Source of the DNA: Sipunculus nudus
Lineage: Eukaryota > Annelida > Sipuncula > Golfingiida > Sipunculidae
Reading direction: 5' to 3'
NCBI GenBank assembly: GCA_026874595.1
Contig: CM049309.1
Coordinates: forward strand, 90,356,723 to 90,420,722
Length of the DNA stretch: 64,000 bases
Part shown: piece after piece, positions 1 through 12,335 of the stretch
Numbering within the stretch: position 1 is the first letter of the stretch
How the letters are laid out: every line of letters begins with the position of its first letter
The notes under the pieces: generated by a model
Databases searched by the model: none
What the model saw: the letters and a program-made list of their open reading frames with translations, nothing else
What the model was told of the DNA's origin: nothing
Translations under genes and position numbers: made by a program

Positions 1-74
1 TTTCGAAATTTAAAAATTAATATGAAATAGACTTTCGGCCCACGGGCGACCCGTCGGTGGGCCAGATTAACCGC

Positions 75-132
<58 letters not shown>

Positions 133-937
133 CTCTTGAACATATATATAACGGCTCAAAACAAAGATTTGTTCAAACATATTGCATGTATATACGTTAT
201 CCCCCAGACCTATCTAAAAGTATATGCTCAGCATTCTTTACCTATATTCGTCCATATAATACCATCCACATAATCAACCCCTTCCCTTTTTATCAATACT
301 GAAGTTTACCTGATTTTATCCATTAACGAGGTTATAACATATACGGGGTTATCCATGCATGTATTAACCGTACACAGACACATCCAACGGTTCCCTAGTT
401 TATTTCTCATGTTTCTAAAAAATCGCTGTGTTGCCAACAACAACCGGCAGAAATGATGGATGGCAACCAGACCAATGCGAAACTGAACGACCAAGGGAAG
501 GCTGTACAAATCGTTACATTACATCACGCTGGAACGTGACGCTTCATCTTCAAAGGAATACATATATAAAGTGATTCAACGGCAGCTAGAACATAAAGGG
601 CGGATATATATACCGAGAGAATGACTCATGCAGGAATCGGTGACGTATACTCTCCAGATCGGGGAAGGTATAACAAACGTTCGTGACATCCAAGATTAAA
701 TGATGTTAAATGTACGAGTCTAATTGAAATATGGATGGAAGCTTAAGGTAAGTCAATATCTATAAAACTGTCATAATAATATTTTAAAAAATCGTCGTCA
801 GGTATAATATTATCGTTTTCGTGTGTGTGCATGTATATACATATATATGTATATATATATATATATATATTTATAATAGATTATATATTGATTGTCTAAT
901 ATAATGCGAGATTTATCTCGCCGGAGGTATATCAACA

Positions 938-938
<1 letters not shown>
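1..938. other. AT-rich intergenic DNA with an (AT)n tract
   Basis: A pure (AT)n tract occupies about 79-129 and a shorter one about 850-870. The rest is AT-rich unique-looking DNA with short open frames only. I see no coding signal, RNA gene or recognisable repeat here. Confidence 0.6.

Positions 939-991
<53 letters not shown>
939..991. repeat. (TA)n microsatellite
   Basis: About 26 uninterrupted TA dinucleotides. Apparent IYIYIY open frames through it are artefacts of the repeat. Confidence 0.95.
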
Positions 992-993
<2 letters not shown>

Positions 994-1848
994 CTTTATT
1001 ATATATGTTAATTAATCCGTGCGCGTAATTTTGCCGTTTATCACGGAGTGCGTCCGTTTCCGCATGCATGGACAGACAAGAATTATATATATACTTATGT
1101 ATATAGAACTTATATCTCGTAACCTGATTACAACAAGTGCGCACATGTGATCCGAAAAATCGAAAATGGTCCATATATACATATGGCGTCATGCCTATAT
1201 ATCACCATGACGTTCAATAAAACCCATACGTGATCTGCGAATCTGCGAAACGTAATATATATACGTGAGCGAGTGCACGCAACGTTTCAGAGAATCTAGA
1301 ATCTCAACATATCCTGAAATAAGCTCATATGTTCTCCTATAATTTCCGTCGGTTTCATATTGGCATTTAATTGGTAAGAAATAAGTCACAATAAACAGAA
1401 TATACCAGTCTATGTTATATCATATTGATCACTGGATCATTAGATATAATTTGCAATTAGTACACGATTGTTCGGGTGGGCAATTATAGGCATGCATGCA
1501 TATACAATTCATAACATATCCTGCACCATCAATATTGGTATTAATATTATCTATTTGTATCAAATCACCGGTAACGGAATGAAGCATGCATGTTAATGCG
1601 CATGTGATGTTAAACCTACCTTAATTGTTATATTTCGAGCCATGTCTCTTTGTCCGTCTGTCTGTCTATCTATCTCTCTCTTTTTTTATTCGTCTGTGTA
1701 GAAACCAAGTATCTAAACATCCATGTATGAATACAAATTTAGAATAATTTCACTATATACAAACAAAGAATATATTGGAGTCGTCCGACTCCCAGGTTCA
1801 AATGGACGATTAAGAAGATTTTTGTTTCATCTGGACGATTTTTATTCG
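992..1848. other. Intergenic DNA, nothing recognised
   Basis: AT-rich sequence with scattered short AT runs. No frame with protein-like composition and no repeat that I can match elsewhere in the window. Confidence 0.5.
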
Positions 1849-1928
1849 TGGAGGTAACCGCCTCTATTTTTAATGCTTATTTATCTTATCCTTAAGCTAA
1901 GTATCTGCAGAGTTCCATTTCGGTTTTG

Positions 1929-1981
<53 letters not shown>

Positions 1982-2325
1982 CATGGCAGGGTGCATGGTA
2001 GAACTCGCTTCCTGTCATTTTGTTTATATCCTTGTGTCACCAAGGCGCGGTGTTTACCGCAACTGCTGGTCCTGGGTGTGTAATCTTTCCCAGTGCTGGG
2101 TAATAACACCGATCGAGGAACCTCCCAAAGACGCACCCGCTTAATTGTGAGTGATTCCGGCTGTGGGGTACAGCCTTCCCATTAAGTCGGCACAGCGCTG
2201 ACACTCCATGGGTTGCGACCGACCGTGAAGATCTCATGCACCTCTCGGCTGAGATTTGAACTCACAACTTCCCGGCTTTGAGTCCTGTGCTCTACCCCTG
2301 AGCCACATGCAGAGGCCGGTTTTGA
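1849..2325 (-). mobile_element. tRNA-derived SINE, copy 1 (reverse orientation)
   Basis: Read on the minus strand, the right end (about 2235-2312) has a tRNA-like head: an A-box-like stretch (TGGCTCAGGGG) followed by a B-box-like stretch (GAGTTCAAATCTC). These are the internal RNA polymerase III promoter boxes. The left end has the near-palindrome GGAGGTAACCGCCTC. A second copy with the same order of blocks lies at 5198-5560, which shows this is a dispersed family. This copy is interrupted by an (AT)n tract at 1932-1978. Decay of the head makes a functional tRNA unlikely. Confidence 0.7.
1932..1978. repeat. (AT)n microsatellite inside SINE copy 1
   Basis: About 23 AT dinucleotides. The matching position in the second SINE copy has no such tract, so it expanded or was inserted after the copies separated. 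Confidence 0.9.
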
Positions 2326-3448
2326 ACATGTTTATAAGGACGGTGTTCAATTGGACGATGTTCAAATATATAGTGTTCAAATGAACGGGGTTAAATTTAC
2401 GATTTTAGATTGTTTCAAATTATGTTGACAATGCAGGATTTTTTGTATTTTAGCTGTTTGAGACTGTTATAAGTATAAATTCCAATTAATGTTTATTTTG
2501 AGACCTGCGTCCTTGGCTCTGGGCGCAAGCAAATGCTCTACGTGATCTTGATCAAGTGCTATATATAGAGTACAATGAACTTAGGCAGAGGTATGCGCTC
2601 GATGAGTGCTCTTGTTGTTATGATGTATATGATATGATTTTCTGTTGTTTGTTTCATTAGTGATCGGACCTGTTTATACACATGACTAACTGTCCCTAAT
2701 AACATCAGGTATATATACCTGAGTTGTGGTCTTTACATATTCGACTATAGGTAAAAACCTGCCTGTGTATGTATATGGGAACCCACGTTTCCCGGCAGCA
2801 GTCGCCTGAGTGCATGCATTTTAAGAACGTTGAGCCAGATATACATTCACGTACCTCGGGTTTCTCTCATAAATTTATTTTACTATATTCATGCTGCAAT
2901 AAAACCGAGCCATATAAAAAAGGAAAAAAAATATACAATTTTGATAAGGGTATACAAATAGTGAAACTGTATGTATAGATAGTTAACTAAAACACATTTG
3001 TTTATAAGACGCGCAGTCCTGCAGTGCATGGATACAGCTGCAAGGTAAGTGGTTCCTGAGTTTGGTTTATATATATATATATATATATATAATGATTATG
3101 AATATATATAATTCATAATCATGATATATATACTATATATAGATATATGTATAAATATACATATATACAGTATATAGATATATACAGTATATAAATATGC
3201 ATGTTAACATATGCACACATTACATTCATGTATTTATGCATACATTTGTATATAAACGTATATAAATATATATATACATATATATACGTATTTATATACA
3301 TAAATTACCTTATATATATAATATATATACAATATATAGATATATGTATAAATATAGATAATATATACAGTATATAAATATGCATGTTAACATATGCACA
3401 TATTACATTCATGTATTTATGCATACATTTGTATATAAACGTATACAA

Positions 3449-3450
<2 letters not shown>
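2326..3450. other. AT-rich intergenic DNA with short duplicated segments
   Basis: A short (AT)n tract lies at about 3068-3091. The stretch about 3190-3270 (key words catgttaacatatgcac and catttgtatataaacgtat) is nearly repeated at about 3380-3450, roughly 190 bp further on, so this AT-rich block is a local tandem duplication. No gene is seen. Confidence 0.6.

Positions 3451-3517
<67 letters not shown>
3451..3517. repeat. (AC)n(AT)n compound microsatellite
   Basis: About 15 AC dinucleotides pass directly into about 18 AT dinucleotides. Confidence 0.95.
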
Positions 3518-3520
<3 letters not shown>

Positions 3521-4774
3521 TGGGGATATCTGTTGTTTATATAAATATATAGAGCTGTGACGAGTAGTACATAATCCGAGGTGATTCCTTATAGAAACAT
3601 TGGTGACTCGGGTTCACATGTATTTATACAGGCCAAAATATGGCCAAGTGTATTAGTCAAGCAATTCCAGGCGCTGAATCAAAAAGTGCTAATTTATATA
3701 GCAACGACAGCTCGCCTGAATATGGCATGTTGATACAGCGCTCGTTAATCCGCAAAATCTACACGTTTCAGCTCAGAGGTGACCAACAATACACGCTCGT
3801 TCTACACATGCCGAATCAATGAAAACCTTGCTCAGGCTGCTTAATCGAAATAAGCTCTTGTAATGGATTTCATACGAAGTCTATTAATACGCCCTGCTGA
3901 ACTCCAATGCAATGTGGCCAGTTCTTACTTCGTTAATAATAGGCAATTGTTAGGGAGGCCGTGGCTCAGGCCAGTGCTAAGGCAACGCATGTGTATATCT
4001 AGATATCAGGTCTCCAGCGAATTCTGGCACCCACACTTGTAGAAACTTTAACAAGAGATTCCGTAAATATTTATTCGTCTGTTTCAACGCACAGATGTTG
4101 AGTAAAAGCACACACAATATATGTTTTTCCTCGCCGTTCTTGGTCTGACACGGAGGTTGTATTCAGGTGGATAAAAACACTTGAGAAAGGTGAGTGTTTT
4201 TATTGAAAGTCTTTGTATAGTTTCGTCTACGATGAACGATGTCAAGTGAAACCATAATGCCCCTTTCCCTTCCTCTCCCACCCGGCCAATTTAATTTTAC
4301 AAACACCTCTGTGTGTCCGTACCGCGGGTCTATGCCTCGCCGGGTACTCAACATATATGCAAGAGGGACGTATATTGAATATTGAACTGCTATAGATAAA
4401 CTCTCTACGACAATGTTTATTTATATGATAGGTATGTCAGGTTATTATTGTTTGCATTCACACCCTGAAAAATGGCATTTTAAACCCCTATACACTACTT
4501 CTGTCTACTCATGTCTATATACAACATACCACTGTGTTTGTAAGTGTATATACATTAAGCACACCGTCGGAACTATTCAGTGTCGTGTATTCAACAGGCA
4601 GTGCCGTGATTAATGAAATCAATTATATTAACAATTTTTAGACATGTGGAATTTTAAGGCCCCTTAATCTTGAATAGAGATATTGTGTTATGAGATATAT
4701 GGTCGTCAAAACAGGGAAATGTCATATATACATTAAACATTGAAGGTTCAATAACAGTATCTATATGTCATAAG

Positions 4775-4778
<4 letters not shown>
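3518..4778. other. Intergenic DNA, possible decayed tRNA-like stretch
   Basis: Mostly unique-looking sequence. At about 3953-3998 the words gtggctcaggccagtgctaag resemble a degenerate A-box region of a tRNA-derived repeat, but no convincing B-box follows. No gene is recognised. Confidence 0.4.

Positions 4779-4826
<48 letters not shown>
4779..4826. repeat. (TC)n microsatellite
   Basis: About 24 TC dinucleotides, followed by a short (AC)n run at about 4832-4853. Confidence 0.95.
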
Positions 4827-4831
<5 letters not shown>

Positions 4832-5197
4832 CACACACACACGCACACACGCAAGTATGGCAACAGGTAGCTTAACTTTTTTTTACTACTATGAACTCCT
4901 TCTATATACATGAATAATACAAAGCTTGGTCCCACATTTTTTTCAAGTAGACCCATGAGTGCATCCGGAATGCCGTGTGATTGAAACACAAGTTCAATAA
5001 ATATATATGTATCGATATATGTCCTTATATGGCTTATCTTCATGTACGCCATATCAATAAGAAATGCCAGTTTTAGAAAGAAAACCCACAAAAAACTACA
5101 CTTATTGTGCCACTTTATTTGCCGGCGAAGTTCGCGATATCAGGAGGTATACGCCGGATCAGGCATGTTTTTAAATGCAACATAAGGACTTTTTTGT

Positions 5198-5560
5198 TGG
5201 AGGTAACCGCCTCCATTTTTTTCAATGCTAGCTTAACTAAGTATATGTACATCTGCAGCATCACACGTTTCCTTTCATTTTAATATTCTGGTGTTAACCA
5301 GACACGGTGACTACTGCTATTGCAGGCCTTGGTTTGGTAATCGTCCCCATTCCTGATCCATACCACCGAGGAACCCCCCGAAAGGCGCACTTGTTTGTGA
5401 ATGAAACACGGCCGTTGGGCATAGCCTTACCATTAAGCCTGCAGAGTGCTCACCCTGGATGGGAGCCGACCGTGAAAAATCTTACCGCTACAGCTGAGAT
5501 TCAAACTGACGATCTCCCGGCTTTGAGTCCTGTGCTCTCCCAAGAATCACAGAAACCGGG
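5198..5560 (-). mobile_element. tRNA-derived SINE, copy 2 (reverse orientation)
   Basis: Same family as 1849-2325. It has the GGAGGTAACCGCCTCC block at the left, then shared blocks around gaccgtgaa and ctcccggctttgagtcctg, with the tRNA-like head at about 5490-5550 on the minus strand. Its B-box region is partly conserved and its A-box region is eroded. It lies directly before a plus-strand repeat whose tail contributes to the 46-bp satellite. Confidence 0.65.
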
Positions 5561-5706
5561 TTATAGTTGCCCGTCCAAACCGGTGGTTTTCTCCGGGTTC
5601 TCCGGTTTCCTCCACCCCTACAGACAATTGAATGCCATCTTCTGAGCCATGGAGGCTGCATGCTTTGAATAAATATATATTTGTGCAATCAATGAAAAAT
5701 AAATAA
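5561..5706 (+). mobile_element. Short SINE-like element with A-rich tail
   Basis: A block with the words cccgtccaaaccggtggtt, tctccgggttctccggtttc and gagccatgg ends in an A-rich tail (aaaaataaataag). An inverted relative at 34368-34528 has the same order of blocks, the same type of tail and a 13-bp target duplication, which supports a retroposon. The tail here runs directly into the 46-bp satellite, and its last bases form part of every satellite unit. Confidence 0.6.
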
Positions 5707-8700
5707 GTTTATCATGTTGGGGTAGGGCGTAGTCTAGTGGTTAAATAAATAAGTTTATCATGTTGGGGTAGGGCGTAGTCTAGTGGTTAAATAAATAAGT
5801 TTATCATGTTGGGGTAGGACGTAGTCTAGTGGTTAAATAAATAAGTTTATCATGTTGGGGTAGGGCGTAGTCTAGTGGTTAAATAAATAAGTTTATCATG
5901 TTGGGGTAGGGCGTAGTCTAGTGGTTAAATAAATAAGTTTATCATGTTGGGGTAGGACGTAGTCTAGTGGTTAAATAAATAAGTTTATCATGTTGGGGTA
6001 GGGCGTAGTCTAGTGGTTAAATAAATAAGTTTATCATGTTGGGGTAGGGCGTAGTCTAGTGGTTAAATAAATAAGTTTATCATGTTGGGGTAGGGCGTAG
6101 TCTAGTGGTTAAATAAATAAGTTTATCATGTTGGGGTAGGGCGTAGTCTAGTGGTTAAATAAATAAGTTTATCATGTTGGGGTAGGACGTAGTCTAGTGG
6201 TTAAATAAATAAGTTTATCATGTTGGGGTAGGGCGTAGTCTAGTGGTTAAATAAATAAGTTTATCATGTTGGGGTAGGGCGTAGTCTAGTGGTTAAATAA
6301 ATAAGTTTATCATGTTGGGGTAGGACGTAGTCTAGTGGTTAAATAAATAAGTTTATCATGTTGGGGTAGGACGTAGTCTAGTGGTTAAATAAATAAGTTT
6401 ATCATGTTGGGGTAGGGCGTAGTCTAGTGGTTAAATAAATAAGTTTATCATGTTGGGGTAGGACGTAGTCTAGTGGTTAAATAAATAAGTTTATCATGTT
6501 GGGGTAGGGCGTAGTCTAGTGGTTAAATAAATAAGTTTATCATGTTGGGGTAGGGCGTAGTCTAGTGGTTAAATAAATAAGTTTATCATGTTGGGGTAGG
6601 GCGTAGTCTAGTGGTTAAATAAATAAGTTTATCATGTTGGGGTAGGGCGTAGTCTAGTGGTTAAATAAATAAGTTTATCATGTTGGGGTAGGACGTAGTC
6701 TAGTGGTTAAATAAATAAGTTTATCATGTTGGGGTAGGGCGTAGTCTAGTGGTTAAATAAATAAGTTTATCATGTTGGGGTAGGGCGTAGTCTAGTGGTT
6801 AAATAAATAAGTTTATCATGTTGGGGTAGGACGTAGTCTAGTGGTTAAATAAATAAGTTTATCATGTTGGGGTAGGACGTAGTCTAGTGGTTAAATAAAT
6901 AAGTTTATCATGTTGGGGTAGGGCGTAGTCTAGTGGTTAAATAAATAAGTTTATCATGTTGGGGTAGGGCGTAGTCTAGTGGTTAAATAAATAAGTTTAT
7001 CATGTTGGGGTAGGGCGTAGTCTAGTGGTTAAATAAATAAGTTTATCATGTTGGGGTAGGGCGTAGTCTAGTGGTTAAATAAATAAGTTTATCATGTTGG
7101 GGTAGGGCGTAGTCTAGTGGTTAAATAAATAAGTTTATCATGTTGGGGTAGGGCGTAGTCTAGTGGTTAAATAAATAAGTTTATCATGTTGGGGTAGGGC
7201 GTAGTCTAGTGGTTAAATAAATAAGTTTATCATGTTGGGGTAGGGCGTAGTCTAGTGGTTAAATAAATAAGTTTATCATGTTGGGGTAGGGCGTAGTCTA
7301 GTGGTTAAATAAATAAGTTTATCATGTTGGGGTAGGGCGTAGTCTAGTGGTTAAATAAATAAGTTTATCATGTTGGGGTAGGGCGTAGTCTAGTGGTTAA
7401 ATAAATAAGTTTATCATGTTGGGGTAGGGCGTAGTCTAGTGGTTAAATAAATAAGTTTATCATGTTGGGGTAGGACGTAGTCTAGTGGTTAAATAAATAA
7501 GTTTATCATGTTGGGGTAGGACGTAGTCTAGTGGTTAAATAAATAAGTTTATCATGTTGGGGTAGGGCGTAGTCTAGTGGTTAAATAAATAAGTTTATCA
7601 TGTTGGGGTAGGGCGTAGTCTAGTGGTTAAATAAATAAGTTTATCATGTTGGGGTAGGGCGTAGTCTAGTGGTTAAATAAATAAGTTTATCATGTTGGGG
7701 TAGGGCGTAGTCTAGTGGTTAAATAAATAAGTTTATCATGTTGGGGTAGGGCGTAGTCTAGTGGTTAAATAAATAAGTTTATCATGTTGGGGTAGGGCGT
7801 AGTCTAGTGGTTAAATAAATAAGTTTATCATGTTGGGGTAGGGCGTAGTCTAGTGGTTAAATAAATAAGTTTATCATGTTGGGGTAGGGCGTAGTCTAGT
7901 GGTTAAATAAATAAGTTTATCATGTTGGGGTAGGGCGTAGTCTAGTGGTTAAATAAATAAGTTTATCATGTTGGGGTAGGGCGTAGTCTAGTGGTTAAAT
8001 AAATAAGTTTATCATGTTGGGGTAGGGCGTAGTCTAGTGGTTAAATAAATAAGTTTATCATGTTGGGGTAGGGCGTAGTCTAGTGGTTAAATAAATAAGT
8101 TTATCATGTTGGGGTAGGGCGTAGTCTAGTGGTTAAATAAATAAGTTTATCATGTTGGGGTAGGGCGTAGTCTAGTGGTTAAATAAATAAGTTTATCATG
8201 TTGGGGTAGGGCGTAGTCTAGTGGTTAAATAAATAAGTTTATCATGTTGGGGTAGGGCGTAGTCTAGTGGTTAAATAAATAAGTTTATCATGTTGGGGTA
8301 GGGCGTAGTCTAGTGGTTAAATAAATAAGTTTATCATGTTGGGGTAGGGCGTAGTCTAGTGGTTAAATAAATAAGTTTATCATGTTGGGGTAGGGCGTAG
8401 TCTAGTGGTTAAATAAATAAGTTTATCATGTTGGGGTAGGGCGTAGTCTAGTGGTTAAATAAATAAGTTTATCATGTTGGGGTAGGGCGTAGTCTAGTGG
8501 TTAAATAAATAAGTTTATCATGTTGGGGTAGGGCGTAGTCTAGTGGTTAAATAAATAAGTTTATCATGTTGGGGTAGGGCGTAGTCTAGTGGTTAAATAA
8601 ATAAGTTTATCATGTTGGGGTAGGGCGTAGTCTAGTGGTTAAATAAATAAGTTTATCATGTTGGGGTAGGGCGTAGTCTAGTGGTTAAATAAATAAGTTT

Positions 8701-11032
8701 ATCATGTTGGGGTAGGGCGTAGTCTAGTGGTTAAATAAATAAGTTTATCATGTTGGGGTAGGGCGTAGTCTAGTGGTTAAATAAATAAGTTTATCATGTT
8801 GGGGTAGGGCGTAGTCTAGTGGTTAAATAAATAAGTTTATCATGTTGGGGTAGGGCGTAGTCTAGTGGTTAAATAAATAAGTTTATCATGTTGGGGTAGG
8901 GCGTAGTCTAGTGGTTAAATAAATAAGTTTATCATGTTGGGGTAGGGCGTAGTCTAGTGGTTAAATAAATAAGTTTATCATGTTGGGGTAGGGCGTAGTC
9001 TAGTGGTTAAATAAATAAGTTTATCATGTTGGGGTAGGGCGTAGTCTAGTGGTTAAATAAATAAGTTTATCATGTTGGGGTAGGGCGTAGTCTAGTGGTT
9101 AAATAAATAAGTTTATCATGTTGGGGTAGGGCGTAGTCTAGTGGTTAAATAAATAAGTTTATCATGTTGGGGTAGGGCGTAGTCTAGTGGTTAAATAAAT
9201 AAGTTTATCATGTTGGGGTAGGGCGTAGTCTAGTGGTTAAATAAATAAGTTTATCATGTTGGGGTAGGGCGTAGTCTAGTGGTTAAATAAATAAGTTTAT
9301 CATGTTGGGGTAGGGCGTAGTCTAGTGGTTAAATAAATAAGTTTATCATGTTGGGGTAGGGCGTAGTCTAGTGGTTAAATAAATAAGTTTATCATGTTGG
9401 GGTAGGGCGTAGTCTAGTGGTTAAATAAATAAGTTTATCATGTTGGGGTAGGGCGTAGTCTAGTGGTTAAATAAATAAGTTTATCATGTTGGGGTAGGGC
9501 GTAGTCTAGTGGTTAAATAAATAAGTTTATCATGTTGGGGTAGGGCGTAGTCTAGTGGTTAAATAAATAAGTTTATCATGTTGGGGTAGGGCGTAGTCTA
9601 GTGGTTAAATAAATAAGTTTATCATGTTGGGGTAGGGCGTAGTCTAGTGGTTAAATAAATAAGTTTATCATGTTGGGGTAGGACGTAGTCTAGTGGTTAA
9701 ATAAATAAGTTTATCATGTTGGGGTAGGGCGTAGTCTAGTGGTTAAATAAATAAGTTTATCATGTTGGGGTAGGACGTAGTCTAGTGGTTAAATAAATAA
9801 GTTTATCATGTTGGGGTAGGGCGTAGTCTAGTGGTTAAATAAATAAGTTTATCATGTTGGGGTAGGGCGTAGTCTAGTGGTTAAATAAATAAGTTTATCA
9901 TGTTGGGGTAGGACGTAGTCTAGTGGTTAAATAAATAAGTTTATCATGTTGGGGTAGGGCGTAGTCTAGTGGTTAAATAAATAAGTTTATCATGTTGGGG
10001 TAGGGCGTAGTCTAGTGGTTAAATAAATAAGTTTATCATGTTGGGGTAGGGCGTAGTCTAGTGGTTAAATAAATAAGTTTATCATGTTGGGGTAGGGCGT
10101 AGTCTAGTGGTTAAATAAATAAGTTTATCATGTTGGGGTAGGACGTAGTCTAGTGGTTAAATAAATAAGTTTATCATGTTGGGGTAGGGCGTAGTCTAGT
10201 GGTTAAATAAATAAGTTTATCATGTTGGGGTAGGGCGTAGTCTAGTGGTTAAATAAATAAGTTTATCATGTTGGGGTAGGACGTAGTCTAGTGGTTAAAT
10301 AAATAAGTTTATCATGTTGGGGTAGGGCGTAGTCTAGTGGTTAAATAAATAAGTTTATCATGTTGGGGTAGGGCGTAGTCTAGTGGTTAAATAAATAAGT
10401 TTATCATGTTGGGGTAGGGCGTAGTCTAGTGGTTAAATAAATAAGTTTATCATGTTGGGGTAGGGCGTAGTCTAGTGGTTAAATAAATAAGTTTATCATG
10501 TTGGGGTAGGACGTAGTCTAGTGGTTAAATAAATAAGTTTATCATGTTGGGGTAGGGCGTAGTCTAGTGGTTAAATAAATAAGTTTATCATGTTGGGGTA
10601 GGGCGTAGTCTAGTGGTTAAATAAATAAGTTTATCATGTTGGGGTAGGGCGTAGTCTAGTGGTTAAATAAATAAGTTTATCATGTTGGGGTAGGGCGTAG
10701 TCTAGTGGTTAAATAAATAAGTTTATCATGTTGGGGTAGGACGTAGTCTAGTGGTTAAATAAATAAGTTTATCATGTTGGGGTAGGGCGTAGTCTAGTGG
10801 TTAAATAAATAAGTTTATCATGTTGGGGTAGGGCGTAGTCTAGTGGTTAAATAAATAAGTTTATCATGTTGGGGTAGGGCGTAGTCTAGTGGTTAAATAA
10901 ATAAGTTTATCATGTTGGGGTAGGACGTAGTCTAGTGGTTAAATAAATAAGTTTATCATGTTGGGGTAGGGCGTAGTCTAGTGGTTAAATAAATAAGTTT
11001 ATCATGTTGGGGTAGGGCGTAGTCTAGTGGTT
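5697..11032 (+). repeat. 46-bp satellite, 116 units, derived from a SINE insertion junction
   Basis: The unit starts at aaataaataag and ends at tctagtggtt. The first unit starts at 5697 and the last at 10987, a distance of exactly 115 x 46 bp, so no net insertion or deletion has occurred across 116 units. Units are identical apart from one frequent variant, ggacg instead of gggcg, in 19 units. Each unit has three parts: A-rich tail bases (aaataaat), a 13-bp motif (aagtttatcatgt), and the tRNA-like 5' end of a SINE with the pol III A-box TAGTCTAGTGG. The last unit continues into a complete SINE. No unit except that final one has a B-box. Confidence 0.95.
10995..11007 (+). repeat. Left target-site duplication of the tRNA-SINE
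   Basis: The motif aagtttatcatgt lies directly before the SINE head and recurs at 11303-11315, directly after its A-rich tail. This is what target-primed insertion leaves. The motif is also part of every satellite unit to the left. Confidence 0.75.
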
Positions 11033-11302
11033 AAGGCGTTGGGCTTCGGAGCTGAAGGTCCCCGGTTCGAACCCCACCGGTGCCTCAATGTCATAATGTC
11101 GGAATCTCATTATAGAACCTCAGAGATTCGCTCTAATGTCTTAACGACAGGCTATGGCTTCTGGATTATTCCTAATCCGGAGCATATAAAAAACTGAATG
11201 CCAGTAGGCTTAATAATAACATATCATTCTTAACATATGGATACCTTCATCCTCAATCAATAGACAGTGCCACCAGATGGCCATGGGCCGATCCTCTAAA
11301 AA
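11008..11302 (+). mobile_element. tRNA(Arg)-like SINE at the end of the satellite
   Basis: The head has the A-box TAGTCTAGTGG (11020-11030), an anticodon-loop-like CTTCGGA (TCG, arginine-like) and the B-box GGTTCGAACCC (11064-11074), ending in GCCTCA at about 11087. The body is about 200 bp and ends in an A-run at about 11298-11304, followed by the right target duplication. Acceptor and anticodon stems pair poorly, so this is a SINE head and not a working tRNA gene. Its first 25 or so bases are the second half of each satellite unit. Both pol III boxes are intact, so transcription from this terminal copy is possible but unproven. Confidence 0.75.
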
Positions 11303-11315
11303 AAGTTTATCATGT
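11303..11315 (+). repeat. Right target-site duplication of the tRNA-SINE
   Basis: aagtttatcatgt, identical to 10995-11007. Confidence 0.75.
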
Positions 11316-11321
11316 GTCATG

Positions 11322-12335
11322 TGGGACTAGGCCAATACGGCAACTTGTAACCGAGGCAGACCGGCATTAGGCCAGAAAGGCCAACTGTGACTAAAACAGA
11401 CTAAAACGGGCACCAGGTCAGTAGGACCACCTGCACCTAAAGCAGTCGGGAACTAGGTCAGGAGGGCCACCTGTAAATAAAGAAGACAGAAATTAGGTCA
11501 GGAAGGCCACCTAAAGCAGTCGGGAACTAGGTCAGGAAGGCCACCTGTAAATAAAGAAGACAGAAATTAGGTCCGGAAGGCCACCTGTAACTAAAGAGGC
11601 CGGCAACTAGGTCAGGAGGGCCACCTGTGACTAAAGCAGACTGGCACTAGGTCAGGAGAGCTACCTGTAACTAAAGCAGACAGAAACTAGGTCAGGAGGG
11701 CCACCTGTAACTAAAGAGGCCGGCAACTAGGTCAGGAGGGCCACCTGTGACTAAAGCAGACTGGCACTAGGTCAGGAGAGCCACCTGTAACTAAAGCAGA
11801 CAGAAACTAGGTAAGGAGGGCCACCTGTAACTAAAGAGGCCGTCAACTAGGTCAGGAGAGCCGTCTGTAACTAAAGCAGACAGAAACTAGGTCAGGAGGG
11901 CCACCTGTAACTAAAGAGGCCGGCAACTAGGTCAGGAGGGCCACCTGTGACTAAAGCAGACTGGCACTAGGTCAGGAGGGCCACCTGTGACTAAAGCAGA
12001 CTGGCACTAGGTCAGGAGAGTCACCTGTAACTAAAGCAGACAGAAACTAGGTCAGGAGGGCCACCTGTAACTAAAGAGGCCGGCAACTAGGTCAGGAGGG
12101 CCACCTGTGACTAAAGAGGCCGGCAACTAGGTCAGGAGGGCCACCTGTGACTAAAGCAGACAGAAACTAGGTCAGGAGGGCCACCTGTAACTAAAGAGGC
12201 CGGCAACTAGGTCAGGAGGGCCACCTGTGACTAAAGAGGCCGGCAACTAGGTCAGGAGGGCCACCTGTGACTAAAGCAGACTGGCACTAGGGTAAGGAGA
12301 GCCACCTGTAACTAAAGCAGTCGGGAAGTAGGTGA
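11322..12335. repeat. 40-bp minisatellite, about 25 units
   Basis: The unit has the words ctaggtcaggagggccacc and tgtaactaaag. Three subtypes differ in the middle: gaggccggcaac, gcagactggcac and gcagacagaaac. From about 11599 to 11880 they alternate in a regular order, giving a 120-bp higher-order repeat. The left edge (11322-11520) is diverged and one unit is half-deleted near 11512. Confidence 0.9.

Noticed and set aside
5307-5688. 112- and 66-codon frames over 5307-5688
   Set aside because: They overlap two SINE copies and show no domain; repeat-derived chance frames.
5697-11032. CRISPR array
   Set aside because: There is no spacer diversity (the entire 46-bp unit repeats), no cas genes, and the setting is eukaryotic.
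11008-11090. Functional tRNA-Arg gene
   Set aside because: A- and B-boxes are present, but the acceptor and anticodon stems pair poorly, and the sequence continues into a SINE body with an A-tail and target duplication.
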